The notes beneath the pieces are model-generated. The model was not told the origin of the DNA. It saw nothing but the letters and a program-made list of their open reading frames with translations, and made no database searches. 64,000 nt of DNA from assembly GCF_040218065.1 (NCBI RefSeq), contig NZ_JAVJQE010000013.1:744001-808000 (forward strand), written 5' to 3'. Shown one piece after another: positions 1 to 7,938 of the stretch; the stretch's first letter is position 1, and the number at the start of each line of letters is the position of its first letter. The DNA comes from Marivibrio sp040218065. GTDB lineage: Bacteria > Pseudomonadota > Alphaproteobacteria > UBA8366 > Aestuariispiraceae. The position numbers and the translations under genes were made by a program.

Positions 1-405
1 ATGCGGCGCCGACGCAGCGAGGTCGATCAACTCGGCCGGGCGCAGCACCACAACGGTGACGTCGCTCAGCGCGCTGGCGTCCTGGGTGGAGACATGTTGA
101 ACCAGCGCGTCGAACCCGACAACATCGCCCGGCAGCGCAAAGCGGGTGATTTGCCGCCGGCCGTCGCTTAGATGCCGGGCGCAGCCGACCCAGCCGGCCT
201 TCAGAACGTAAACCGCATCCTGTTCGGCCCCTTCAGATAATAGCGCGGCCCCGCGACGAAAACGCAGCTCCGTCTCGGAGAGCGAACGCAGACGCGCGCG
301 ATCGTCGTCGCTCAACGTCATGACAAGGCCGAGCTTGGTCTCAAGCGGGCGGTCCAGTCGAACGCCCCCGCCCCCGCCGCCTCGCGTCCCAGACAATACA
401 TCCAT
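1..405 (-). CDS. Crp/Fnr-family transcriptional regulator, N-terminal part (cut by window edge)
   Basis: Only the first 135 codons are inside the window; the 3' end lies before base 1. The visible protein is the cyclic-nucleotide-binding beta-roll typical of Crp/Fnr regulators: a short N-terminal arm, then a region reading RRGAALLSEGAEQDAVYVL, then GWVGCARHLSDGRRQI and FALPGDVVGFDAL, which match the turns of that fold. The HTH domain is not visible. I chose the ATG at 405 because a GAGG-type ribosome site precedes it; an in-frame ATG at 321 would give a shorter protein. No N-terminal FNR-type cysteine cluster is visible, so an iron-sulfur FNR is unlikely. It is divergent from the small gene at 633, and a palindrome at 546-563 lies between them, a plausible Crp/Fnr operator. 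The effector is unknown. Confidence 0.85.
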   Translation of the reverse strand, partial: MDVLSGTRGGGGGGVRLDRPLETKLGLVMTLSDDDRARLRSLSETELRFRRGAALLSEGAEQDAVYVLKAGWVGCARHLSDGRRQITRFALPGDVVGFDALVQHVSTQDASALSDVTVVVLRPAELIDLAASAPH

Positions 406-545
406 CCTTTAGGACCTCTTGCTGTTACGGCGCCGCCGCGGGCGCCGGCCCGTGCGCCCCGCGGGGGAGCGTAGCCCGAAGCGCGCGGGAATGCACGAAG
501 GCAAGCGGCCCGCACAAGATTATTTCGTTTTCCTGAATACCTAAC

Positions 546-563
546 CTATGTGATATCACGTAG
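546..563. promoter_or_regulatory. 18-bp near-perfect palindrome, candidate Crp/Fnr-type operator
   Basis: CTATGTGATATCACGTAG is an inverted repeat with one mismatched pair. The TGTGAT/ATCAC halves resemble Crp/Fnr-type half-sites. It lies between the divergent regulator (start 405) and the small gene (start 633), in a local AT-rich dip. That it is bound by the neighbouring regulator is inference. Confidence 0.45.
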
Positions 564-632
564 ACCCGCCGCGCTCCTAAGCTAAGCCTACGCTAACCGA
601 ACAGGCGGTCCGCCCGCCGAAAGGAGCCGAGC

Positions 633-902
633 ATGGCCGACAGAACGGACGCGACGCGAAACGGCGAGCCGGCCGCCCGGACTTCCGCCGTCCCGACGCC
701 TGACGCCCCTGAGGCGGCGGGCCGGGAAACGGGCGCCTATCGCGAGGCGCTTGAGGATTACGCCGACTTGATCGCCAACCCGGGGGACGATCCGGACGCG
801 ATGCGTCGGCTGGAGCGGCGCATCGCCGATCATTTGGTGGACGGCGCCGCGCCCGAGGCGCCCTCTCCCGCGCCCGAGGCGCCGAGCGTCGCCAAGACGT
901 AA
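633..902 (+). CDS. Small acidic hypothetical protein (89 aa)
   Basis: I do not recognise a family. A good ribosome site (AAAGGAG at about 619-625) sits 7-8 bases before the ATG, and a strong terminator follows at 1055-1083, so expression as a single-gene unit is plausible. The protein has a disordered Ala/Pro/Thr-rich N-terminus, a central amphipathic segment (about residues 35-70, containing EALEDYADLIANPGDD and MRRLERRIADHLVDGA), and a Pro/Ala-rich tail with two APEAPS repeats. There is no signal peptide, cysteine or membrane segment. It is divergent from the Crp/Fnr-type gene across the palindrome at 546-563 and might be its target. Function unknown. Confidence 0.6.
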   Translation: MADRTDATRNGEPAARTSAVPTPDAPEAAGRETGAYREALEDYADLIANPGDDPDAMRRLERRIADHLVDGAAPEAPSPAPEAPSVAKT

Positions 903-1252
903 GCGCGCCGTGAGCGCCGGCCTTCCGGCCGGTGCGGCGGGTCCTTCGCGCCTCCCCCTAACCGCAAGGACCCACCCAAGCGCCGCACCGCGCCGGTCCA
1001 GAGGGGCCGCCCGCCGCCACGCTCCGGGCGGCCCCTCCTTTCTTCCGCCGAACTGGGCCGCCCTCCGGGGCGGCTCTTTTTTTGCGCCGGCCTGTTCTGG
1101 CGCGCCCGCTCGCGGGCGCGCCGCCTTCGCACGACCGCGCGCGTGCGCCGCGGTTGCGCCGGCCCGGCCCATGGCCGATATATCCGAGGCGGCCGCGCGG
1201 CGATCATCCTTTCCGCGCGGCGCGGATGGACAAAAAACGGGAGCAGATAATC
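903..1252. other. Intergenic region with terminator and inverted repeat
   Basis: No convincing gene. It holds the intrinsic terminator at 1055-1083 and a GC-only inverted repeat at 1099-1122 (11-base arms GGCGCGCCCGC and GCGGGCGCGCC around a 2-base centre). The promoter of the aldehyde dehydrogenase gene must lie in the last 130 bases, but no clear -35/-10 pair was seen. Confidence 0.5.
1055..1083 (+). terminator. Rho-independent terminator after the 89-aa gene
   Basis: Arms GGGCCGCCC (1055-1063) and GGGCGGCTC (1068-1076), one imperfect pair, four-base loop, followed by seven T (1077-1083). Confidence 0.75.
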
Positions 1253-2686
1253 GTGCGTAAGACCGACTTCTACATCGACGGCGCCTGGGTCGCGCCCGGC
1301 GCGCCCAATGACTTCGACGTCATCAACCCGGCAGACGAGCAGGCCTTCGCCACCATCTCGCTCGGCGCCCAGAGCGATGTCGATCGGGCCGTCGCCGCGG
1401 CCAAGCGCGCCTTCCCCGGCTACGCCGCCACGCCGCATGGCGAGCGCATCGCGCTGTTGGAGAAGCTTTACGAAATCTACAAGCGCCGCATGGGCGAGAT
1501 GGCGGAGACCATCTCGAAGGAGATGGGCGCGCCGATCAAGCTGGCGACCCAGGCGCAGGCCGCGGCCGGCCTCGGCCACATCAAGGCCTTCCTGCGCGAC
1601 CTTAAAGAGTTCGAGTTCGAGCGCCCGCTCTATCCCGACCAGCCTGAGGAGCATATCGCGCACGAGCCGATCGGCGTCTGCGGGCTGATCACGCCGTGGA
1701 ACTGGCCGATGAACCAGGTGACGCTGAAGGTCATCCCGGCGTTGGGCGTCGGCTGCACCGTGGTCCTGAAGCCCTCCGAGATCGCGCCGCTTTCGGCCAT
1801 GCTGTTCGCCGAGATGGTGGACGAAGCGGGCTTCCCCAAGGGCGTCTTCAATCTGGTCAACGGCGACGGGCCGACGGTCGGCGCCGCGCTCTCGAGCCAC
1901 CCGAACGTCGATATGATGTCCTTCACCGGCTCGACCCGCGCGGGCGTGGCGGTCCAGAAGGCGGCGGCCGACACGGTCAAGCGGGTGACGCTGGAACTCG
2001 GCGGCAAGGGTCCGAACCTGATCTTCGCCGACACTGACGTCGCCAAGGCCGTCAAGCGCGGCGCGATCGGCTGTTTCATGAATTCCGGCCAGAGCTGCAA
2101 CGCCCCCACCCGGATGCTGGTGGAGCGCAGCGTCTATGACGACGCCGTCGGCGCGGCGGTCGAGGCCGCCGGCAAATGCGCCGTCGGCGACCCGGCCGAG
2201 GACGGAAACCACATCGGCCCGCTCTCCTCCGCCCAACAGTTCGACAAAGTGCAGACGCTGATCCAGGCCGGCATTGACGAGGGCGCGCGCCTCGTCGCCG
2301 GCGGCGTCGGCCGACCCGAGGGTTTCAACCGCGGCTATTACGCACGGCCGACGGTCTTCGCCGACGTAAACAACGAGATGACCATCGCGCGCGAGGAGAT
2401 CTTCGGCCCCGTGCTGTCCATCATGCCGTTCGACAGCGAGGAGGAGGCGATCGCCATCGCCAACGACACGCCCTACGGCCTGACCTCCTATCTGCAGACC
2501 GACGACGTGGAGCGCATGCGCCGCGTCTCGCGCCAACTGCGCGCCGGCATGGTGCAGATGAACGGCGCCTCCCGGCCCGGCGGCAGCCCCTTCGGCGGCT
2601 ACAAGATGTCCGGCAACGGCCGCGAAGGCGGGCGCTGGGGCATCGAAGACTATCTGGAGGTGAAGGCGATCAGCGGCTGGAAGTAG
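1253..2686 (+). CDS. Aldehyde dehydrogenase family protein (NAD(P)-dependent)
   Basis: A full-length ALDH of about 477 residues that oxidises an aldehyde to the acid. Visible signatures are the N-terminal FYIDGAWV strand, the cofactor-site motif PWNWP, VTLELGGKGPN with the general-base glutamate, NSGQSCNAPTR with the catalytic cysteine, EEIFGPVLS, and the C-terminal FGGYKMSGNGREGG. I prefer the GTG at 1253 because GGGAG lies 9 bases before it and the protein then begins just before the family's usual first strand. An in-frame ATG at 1226 would add nine residues but lacks a ribosome site. The gene stands alone between terminators, so context gives no substrate. Confidence 0.93.
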   Translation: MRKTDFYIDGAWVAPGAPNDFDVINPADEQAFATISLGAQSDVDRAVAAAKRAFPGYAATPHGERIALLEKLYEIYKRRMGEMAETISKEMGAPIKLATQAQAAAGLGHIKAFLRDLKEFEFERPLYPDQPEEHIAHEPIGVCGLITPWNWPMNQVTLKVIPALGVGCTVVLKPSEIAPLSAMLFAEMVDEAGFPKGVFNLVNGDGPTVGAALSSHPNVDMMSFTGSTRAGVAVQKAAADTVKRVTLELGGKGPNLIFADTDVAKAVKRGAIGCFMNSGQSCNAPTRMLVERSVYDDAVGAAVEAAGKCAVGDPAEDGNHIGPLSSAQQFDKVQTLIQAGIDEGARLVAGGVGRPEGFNRGYYARPTVFADVNNEMTIAREEIFGPVLSIMPFDSEEEAIAIANDTPYGLTSYLQTDDVERMRRVSRQLRAGMVQMNGASRPGGSPFGGYKMSGNGREGGRWGIEDYLEVKAISGWK

Positions 2687-2711
2687 GCCTGCACGGCTGA
2701 CGCGCAATCGC

Positions 2712-2747
2712 AAGCCCCCGACGCCGTACCGCGTCGGGGGCTTTTTT
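2712..2747 (+). terminator. Rho-independent terminator after the aldehyde dehydrogenase gene
   Basis: Perfect 13-base arms AAGCCCCCGACGC (2712-2724) and its complement (2731-2743), six-base loop, continuing into a T run ending at 2747. Confidence 0.92.
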
Positions 2748-2900
2748 ATTGCGATGCAGCATAGGACGCTATAGAACCGGCGCATTCCTTGTCGGCGGCC
2801 GCCGCGCGCGCCGCGCTCTCACCCGTTCGCGCAACGCGTCATCGGACGACGGCCCGCAGCATCCGTCGCCGGACGCCGCCCTTTTTTTAGGTCTTGGCCC

Positions 2901-4385
2901 ATGCCCTCCCTCGCCGCCTATCGCGACCAATGGGTCGGAAGTCTTCGCGGCGACGTGCTGGCGGGGCTCGTGGTCGCGCTGGCGCTCATTCCGGAGGCGA
3001 TCGCCTTCTCGATCATCGCCGGGGTAGACCCGAAGGTCGGGCTCTACGCTTCCTTCTCGATCGCCGTGGTCACGGCGATCGCGGGCGGGCGGCCGGGCAT
3101 GATTTCGGCCGCCACCGCGGCGACCGCGGTCCTAATGGTCACGCTGGTGAAGGAGCACGGGCTGCAATATCTGCTGGCGGCGACCGTATTGGCGGGCCTG
3201 CTTCAGATCGCCGCCGGCTTCCTGCGCCTCGGCGATCTGATGCGCTTCGTCTCGCGCTCGGTCATGACGGGGTTCGTCAACGCGTTGGCGATTCTGATCC
3301 TGATGGCGCAGCTGCCGGAGCTGATCGGCGTGCCAAACCTAACTTATGTTATGGTCGCGGGCGGTCTGGCCATCATCTATCTCTTCCCCTACGTCACGAG
3401 GAAGATCCCCTCGCCGCTGATTTGCATTCTGGCGCTGACGGCGGTCGCGATCGCCTTCGATCTGGACGTCCGCACGGTCGGCGACATGGGCGCGCTGCCG
3501 GACACGCTGCCGATCTTTCTGCTGCCCGACATACCGCTGACGTGGGAGACGTTGCAGATCATCCTGCCCTACTCGGCCGCGGTCGCCGCCGTGGGACTGC
3601 TGGAATCGCTCATGACGGCCTCGATCGTCGACGAGCTGACCGACACCCCCAGCGACAAGAACCAGGAATGCGTCGGCCAAGGCCTGGCCAACACGGCGAC
3701 CGGCTTCATCGGCGGCATGGCGGGCTGCGCCATGATCGGCCAGTCCATCATCAACGTGAAGTCGGGCGGGCGCGGTCGGCTGTCATGCCTGTGCGCCGGC
3801 GTCTTTCTGCTGTTCATGATCGTGGCGCTCGGCGATTGGGTGCGCCAAATCCCGATGCCGGCGCTGGTGGCGATCATGATCATGGTGTCGATCGGCACCT
3901 TCAGCTGGTCGTCGATCAAGGATCTGCGCCGGCATCCGCGCAGTTCCTCTATCGTCATGCTGGCGACCGTCGTCGCGGTGGTCGCGACGCACAATCTGGC
4001 GATCGGGGTGCTCACGGGCGTGCTGCTGTCCGGCATCTTCTTCGCGGCCAAGATCGCGCAGCTGTTGCGCGTCACCTCCACCCTGTCCGACGACGGGACC
4101 GAGCGCGTCTATCGCATCGAAGGGCAGATCTTCTTCGCCTCCGCCGACGCCTTCGCCCGCGCCTTCGACTTCAAGGAGGCGTTGGAGCGCGTGGTGATCG
4201 ACGTCAGCCGCGCGCACATCTGGGACATCTCCAGCGTCGCAGCGCTGGACATGGCGGTGTTGAAATTCCGCCGCGACGGCGCCGAGGTGCAGATCGTCGG
4301 CATGAACGCGGCGAGCGAGACCATCGTCGACCGCCTGGCGATCCATGACGAGCCGGGCGCGCTGGACCGCCTGACGGGCCATTAG
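2901..4385 (+). CDS. SulP/SLC26 family anion transporter with C-terminal STAS domain
   Basis: This is an inner-membrane anion permease of the SulP family, whose members move sulfate, bicarbonate or other anions. The first 390 residues are a multi-helix transport domain with the family's early motif (LVVALALIPEAIAF, then DPKVGLYASF) and hydrophobic spans through about residue 390. The last 95 residues (from about RVYRIEGQIFFASAD to the end) are a STAS domain with VVIDVSRAHIWDISSVAALD. At 494 residues it is compact for the family. The ribosome site is weak. It is followed after 9 bases by a universal stress protein gene, so the two are probably cotranscribed. The substrate cannot be read from the sequence; bicarbonate and sulfate are both possible. 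Confidence 0.9.
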   Translation: MPSLAAYRDQWVGSLRGDVLAGLVVALALIPEAIAFSIIAGVDPKVGLYASFSIAVVTAIAGGRPGMISAATAATAVLMVTLVKEHGLQYLLAATVLAGLLQIAAGFLRLGDLMRFVSRSVMTGFVNALAILILMAQLPELIGVPNLTYVMVAGGLAIIYLFPYVTRKIPSPLICILALTAVAIAFDLDVRTVGDMGALPDTLPIFLLPDIPLTWETLQIILPYSAAVAAVGLLESLMTASIVDELTDTPSDKNQECVGQGLANTATGFIGGMAGCAMIGQSIINVKSGGRGRLSCLCAGVFLLFMIVALGDWVRQIPMPALVAIMIMVSIGTFSWSSIKDLRRHPRSSSIVMLATVVAVVATHNLAIGVLTGVLLSGIFFAAKIAQLLRVTSTLSDDGTERVYRIEGQIFFASADAFARAFDFKEALERVVIDVSRAHIWDISSVAALDMAVLKFRRDGAEVQIVGMNAASETIVDRLAIHDEPGALDRLTGH

Positions 4386-4394
4386 GAGCGTTCG

Positions 4395-5249
4395 ATGACA
4401 CGACTGATCGCTTTGGTCGACGCCTCGATCTACGCCGAAAGCGTCTGCGACCACGCCGCCTGGGCGGCCGAGCGCCTGAACGCGACGGTGACCCTGCTGC
4501 ACGTCATCGGCCGGCGCGAAGGCGAGGGCGCGCCGCAGGACATCAGCGGCGCCATCAAGCTCGGCGCGCGCACGGCGTTGCTGGAAGAGCTGGCCGCGCT
4601 CGACGCCGAACGCGCGAAACTGGCCCAGAAGCGCGGCCGCGCGATCCTAGAGGACGCCGAGGCCGTTCTGAGCCGCGACGGCGTCACGCAGGTCACGCGC
4701 AGCCTGCGCCTCGGCGATCTGCTCGAGGCGCTGGCCGAGGCGGAGCGCGAGGCGGACCTGATCGTGGTCGGCAAACGCGGCGAGGCGGCCGATTTCGCCG
4801 CCGGGCATCTCGGCTCCAATCTTGAGCGGATCGCGCGGGCGAGCCGCAAGCCGCTGCTGGTCGCCGCGCGCGCCTTCAAGCCGATCGAGACGGTTTTGAT
4901 CGCCTTCGACGGCGGCCAGAGCTGCCGCAAGGCCGTCGACCACATCGCCAACAGCCCCTTGTTCCGCGGTCTGACGTGCCGAGTGATGGCCGCGGGCCGC
5001 GAGACGCCCGAGTTGCGCCGGAAATTGGATGAAGCCGCCTATCAGCTGCGCCATTCCGATCTTGAGACCAGCGTCGAGATCGTCCCCGGCCAGCCGGAGG
5101 AGGCCATCGCCGCGATCGTCGAGGCTGGCGGCGCCGACCTGCTGGCGATGGGCGCCTACGGCCATTCGCGCATCCGCACGCTGATCATCGGCTCCACCAC
5201 CTCGGAGATGCTGCGTTCCTGCCGCATCCCGGTGATGCTGTTCCGTTAG
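4395..5249 (+). CDS. Tandem-domain universal stress protein
   Basis: A cytoplasmic protein of 284 residues with two UspA domains (about 1-155 and 160-284). The first domain ends with GKRGEAADFAAGHLGSNLERI, a degenerate nucleotide loop. The second carries the intact ATP-binding pattern G-x2-G-x9-G-S in GAYGHSRIRTLIIGSTT. AGGAG precedes the ATG. It starts 9 bases after the SulP gene, suggesting a stress or energy-state partner of that transporter; such pairings are known in proteobacteria, but the functional link here is inference. It ends tail-to-tail, overlapping the minus-strand nitrilase gene by 4 bases. Confidence 0.92.
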   Translation: MTRLIALVDASIYAESVCDHAAWAAERLNATVTLLHVIGRREGEGAPQDISGAIKLGARTALLEELAALDAERAKLAQKRGRAILEDAEAVLSRDGVTQVTRSLRLGDLLEALAEAEREADLIVVGKRGEAADFAAGHLGSNLERIARASRKPLLVAARAFKPIETVLIAFDGGQSCRKAVDHIANSPLFRGLTCRVMAAGRETPELRRKLDEAAYQLRHSDLETSVEIVPGQPEEAIAAIVEAGGADLLAMGAYGHSRIRTLIIGSTTSEMLRSCRIPVMLFR

Positions 5250-6082
5250 GACCCGGGGCCGTCCTCCGGTCCGAGTCCGGCCAGATCGCGCAGGTAGGGC
5301 AACCGCGCCTGCGCCGCCGCGACGGCGTGCGGCGCGATCGTCGCGGCCAGCGCCGTCGGCGCCTCCCCCGCCCGCGCGACATCCTCCCCGTCGGGGCCGA
5401 CGATGCAGCTTTCGCCAAGATAGCGCAGGCCCCGCTCCGCCCCCGCATGGTTGGCGTAGGCGACATAGACGCCGTTCTCGAACGCGCGGGTGGGGATCAG
5501 CTTGCGCGCGACGACCGGCCAATCGGCGCTGAGCGCGGTGGGGACCAGCACCAGCTGCGCGCCCGCCCGCGCGGCCAGGCGCACGGCCTCAGGAAACTCC
5601 GCCTCATAGCAGATCAGGGTTGCGATCGTCAGGCCGTTCAGGGTGAAGAGCGGCCCGCCGCCGCCGGGCGCGAACAGATCGCGCTCCGGTCCCGGCGGCA
5701 GCACGCGCTTGCGCACCAGCGTCAGCCGCTCGCCGGCGGCGTCGACGGCCTGGACCGAGTTGTAGAGGCGGCCTTGCGCGCGCTCGGCGAAGCCGTAGAG
5801 GATCGCGGCCCCGCTCTTGCGGGCGAGGACGGTGACGGCGGCCGACAACGGGCCGTCCGCAGGCTCCGCCAGATCCTTGAACGCCGCGCCGGCGTTGTAA
5901 CCGTGGGCGAACAGCTCCGGCGTCAGCACAAGGTCCGGGCGCTCATCGCGCGAGACCAGATCCTCCAGCTGCGCCTCCAGCCAGGCGAGGCGGGCGGCCG
6001 GACTTCCCAGGGCGCCGTCGCTCTGCAGCACGGCGAGCGAGAGGGGTCGCGGCCCCGTCCGCCGGACGACGCGGATGGTCAT
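5246..6082 (-). CDS. Carbon-nitrogen hydrolase (nitrilase superfamily amidase)
   Basis: A 278-residue cytoplasmic hydrolase that cleaves C-N bonds of amides, nitriles or carbamoyl compounds. The Glu-Lys-Cys triad is visible: Glu in LVLTPELFAHGYN, Lys in LVRKRVLPPG, and Cys in LICYEAEFPE. Length and spacing are normal for a single-domain aliphatic amidase or N-carbamoyl hydrolase. It overlaps the upstream M24-like gene by 4 bases (6079-6082) and is the last gene of the transcription unit. With a creatinase-like protein and perhaps the molybdenum hydroxylase upstream, it suggests stepwise breakdown of a nitrogen-containing, possibly cyclic compound; the substrate is unknown. Confidence 0.92.
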   Translation of the reverse strand: MTIRVVRRTGPRPLSLAVLQSDGALGSPAARLAWLEAQLEDLVSRDERPDLVLTPELFAHGYNAGAAFKDLAEPADGPLSAAVTVLARKSGAAILYGFAERAQGRLYNSVQAVDAAGERLTLVRKRVLPPGPERDLFAPGGGGPLFTLNGLTIATLICYEAEFPEAVRLAARAGAQLVLVPTALSADWPVVARKLIPTRAFENGVYVAYANHAGAERGLRYLGESCIVGPDGEDVARAGEAPTALAATIAPHAVAAAQARLPYLRDLAGLGPEDGPGS

Positions 6083-7254
6083 GCCGGCGTCACCATGATC
6101 TCGCGCGGATAGTCGGTCAGAAACTCGAAGCCGTCTTCCGTCACGACGATCGAATCCCCGATCCGGCCGCCCAGATCGTCGCCCAGCGACACGCCGCCGT
6201 CGACCGCAAAGGTCATGCCGGGCGCCAGCGCCGTGCGGTCGCCCGCCTTCAGCTCCGGCGCCTCCAGATAGGCGACGCCGATCGACCGGCCGGTGCGGTA
6301 GCCCGCCTCGAAGCCGCGCGCGCGGTAGACGGCGTCAGCCGCCGCCGCGACATCCTCGGCCGCGACGCCGGGGCGGATCGCGTCCAGCGCGGCGCGCTGC
6401 GCGTCGATCGCGGTCTGCTGCGCGCGCTCCGCCTCGCGTGAGACGCGGGCGATGTGGAACAGCCGATCGAATCCCAGCTTGTACTGCTTGAACTGCGCCA
6501 TGGTGCAGAAGCAGAAATAGACCGGATCGCCGACCTCATAGGGCTTCACGCTGGCGCGGCGGTGAACCATCGCCGTGTCCGCCCCGCTCTGCAGGATCGC
6601 CAGATTGTGGATCAGGGGGGAGACGAAGCGCTCCCACCCCTCGGCGGTCAGGAAGCCGGCGGCGGCCTCCGTGCCCGCCTCGATCACCGCCAGCGCCGAG
6701 CGGTATTCCGGCGCGCCGGGCTGGAGCGAGGCGTGCGCCGCCGCCATCATGGCGCCCGCGATCCGTCCCGCCTGGCGCATCACGTCGATCTCCAGCGGCG
6801 ACTTGATCATGCGCTGCCCGCCCAGGATCGGGCCGACATCCTTGAGCGGGGTCGCCGGACGCGCCTCGTCGAACCAGCCGCGCACCAGCGCCGGCAGCGC
6901 GCCGCGCTCCACCCAAAGCACCTCGCCGGTCTCCGGCCCCAGCAGGTCGGCCAGGACCGCCGCCCAGCCGCGCGGGCCGGAATCCTCCCACGGCCGGACG
7001 TCGGCGATCCAGGTCATCGCCTCCACCATCCGGCTTTCCATCAAGGGCGTGACCACGGCCGGCTCGCCCTCCGCCGGAACCAGCAGCAGCGTCGGGCGGC
7101 CGAACTCCACGCCCAGATAGCCCCAGAAGCCGCCGAGATAGGCGATCGAGCTCTCGTCCGTGAAGAGGGCCTGCGGGATCGCGCGCGCCCGCATGGCGGC
7201 CTGCAGGCGGCGCGTCCGCTCCTCGGCCTCGGCCAGCAGCGGCGGACGCGTCAC
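6079..7254 (-). CDS. M24-family (creatinase/aminopeptidase P fold) hydrolase lacking the usual metal ligands
   Basis: A 391-residue two-domain protein: an N-terminal creatinase-like domain (about 10-150) and a C-terminal pita-bread domain (about 155-391). Metallo-M24 enzymes use Asp, Asp, His, Glu, Glu. Here the first Asp region reads PVYFCFC (no Asp at about 248), the His motif reads TGRSIGVAYLE (Arg323 in place of His), and both glutamates are Asp (VDGG, Asp352; IGDS, Asp367). Only Asp263 remains. This resembles metal-free creatinase more than an aminopeptidase; His231 in MVHRRA could be the catalytic His, as in creatinase. The GTG start at 7254 overlaps the stop of the upstream 89-aa gene (GTGA), indicating translational coupling. 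A DoeA-type role was considered, but no ectoine genes are nearby. Confidence 0.85.
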   Translation of the reverse strand: MTRPPLLAEAEERTRRLQAAMRARAIPQALFTDESSIAYLGGFWGYLGVEFGRPTLLLVPAEGEPAVVTPLMESRMVEAMTWIADVRPWEDSGPRGWAAVLADLLGPETGEVLWVERGALPALVRGWFDEARPATPLKDVGPILGGQRMIKSPLEIDVMRQAGRIAGAMMAAAHASLQPGAPEYRSALAVIEAGTEAAAGFLTAEGWERFVSPLIHNLAILQSGADTAMVHRRASVKPYEVGDPVYFCFCTMAQFKQYKLGFDRLFHIARVSREAERAQQTAIDAQRAALDAIRPGVAAEDVAAAADAVYRARGFEAGYRTGRSIGVAYLEAPELKAGDRTALAPGMTFAVDGGVSLGDDLGGRIGDSIVVTEDGFEFLTDYPREIMVTPA

Positions 7255-7520
7255 GTGCCGATCCGCGGCGGGCCGCCCTTGTCGGCCTGGCTGGGGCCGA
7301 AGGCCTTGTCGAGGATGTGGGTCGAGTTCTCGGCCAGCTTGATGGCCTCCGACAGGTGCTCGAGAATCTTGATGTTGTTGGCCAGCACCTGCTGCGCCTC
7401 CGGGCGCATGTCGTCGGTGATCTTGGTGCAGCGCGTCAGCACCTCGCGGCGCAGCGCCATCAGCACGAGTTCGAGCTTCAGCCCGGTCGGATTTTCTTCT
7501 GAGACGAGATAATGGGTCAT
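7251..7520 (-). CDS. Conserved-looking small protein of unknown function (89 aa)
   Basis: I do not recognise the family. It is soluble and helix-rich, begins MTHYLVSEENPTGLKLE, has one cysteine (LTRCTKI) and no signal peptide. A strong ribosome site (GGGAGGT) lies 6 bases before the ATG. It overlaps the M24-like gene by 4 bases (GTGA), so it is almost certainly coexpressed and may be an accessory or chaperone-like subunit of that enzyme or the nitrilase. It is separated from the molybdenum hydroxylase genes by 418 bases full of palindromic repeats, so it may start a separate transcript. Confidence 0.75.
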   Translation of the reverse strand: MTHYLVSEENPTGLKLELVLMALRREVLTRCTKITDDMRPEAQQVLANNIKILEHLSEAIKLAENSTHILDKAFGPSQADKGGPPRIGT

Positions 7521-7640
7521 CGGCGGACCTCCCTGGACGCTTTATCGACAGGAGCACTGTGCGCCGATTTGCGCGGCCTTGGAAGGCGGGGCGACGGCGC
7601 GGCGGGAATTCCTTCCGGCCGCAAGCTCCAAGCGGCGCCG

Positions 7641-7851
7641 TCCCGGCCGCAGCGACGCGGAGAGCCGGGATATCGACGGGCGCGCCTGTCGCGAGATCCC
7701 GGGTCGACCTGACGTCCGCCCGGGATGACATCCCTTCTGAAAATCCGAGGACTCGCCAAAGGCCGTCCTCCGTCACCCCGGCCTTGCGCCGGGGGAATAG
7801 CGGTGCGCGCCGGCGGACGCGAGAGGCGGTTGGCCCGGAACTAGTCCGGGC
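7641..7851. repeat. Cluster of four REP-like palindromic units
   Basis: The 418-base gap 7521-7938 holds no gene but contains four GC-rich inverted repeats: TCCCGGC/GCCGGGA (7641-7647, 7664-7670); ATCCCGGG/CCCGGGAT (7696-7703, 7719-7726); CCCCGGC/GCCGGGG (7776-7782, 7788-7794); GCCCGGA/TCCGGGC (7833-7839, 7845-7851). Two units carry GTCAT or GTCAC before the CCCGG core and a third carries GTCAG, in alternating orientation. They look like the dispersed extragenic palindromes common in alphaproteobacteria and may end or stabilise transcripts between the MoaD-like gene and the 89-aa gene. Confidence 0.6.
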
Positions 7852-7938
7852 TGACGAGGCGGGAGGCCCGCGGCTCGCGGATCGTCCTTCTGCATGGACT
7901 GACTTGACGACATCGCATTCCGAGAGGCCCGGCGCCGC

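Noticed and set aside
1099..1122. 11-bp GC-only inverted repeat as a second terminator or operator
   Set aside because: No T run and pure G/C arms are expected by chance in such GC-rich DNA; noted only in the intergenic entry.
6079..7254. Ectoine hydrolase DoeA or Xaa-Pro aminopeptidase
   Set aside because: No ectoine genes nearby and the metal ligands of an aminopeptidase are missing.
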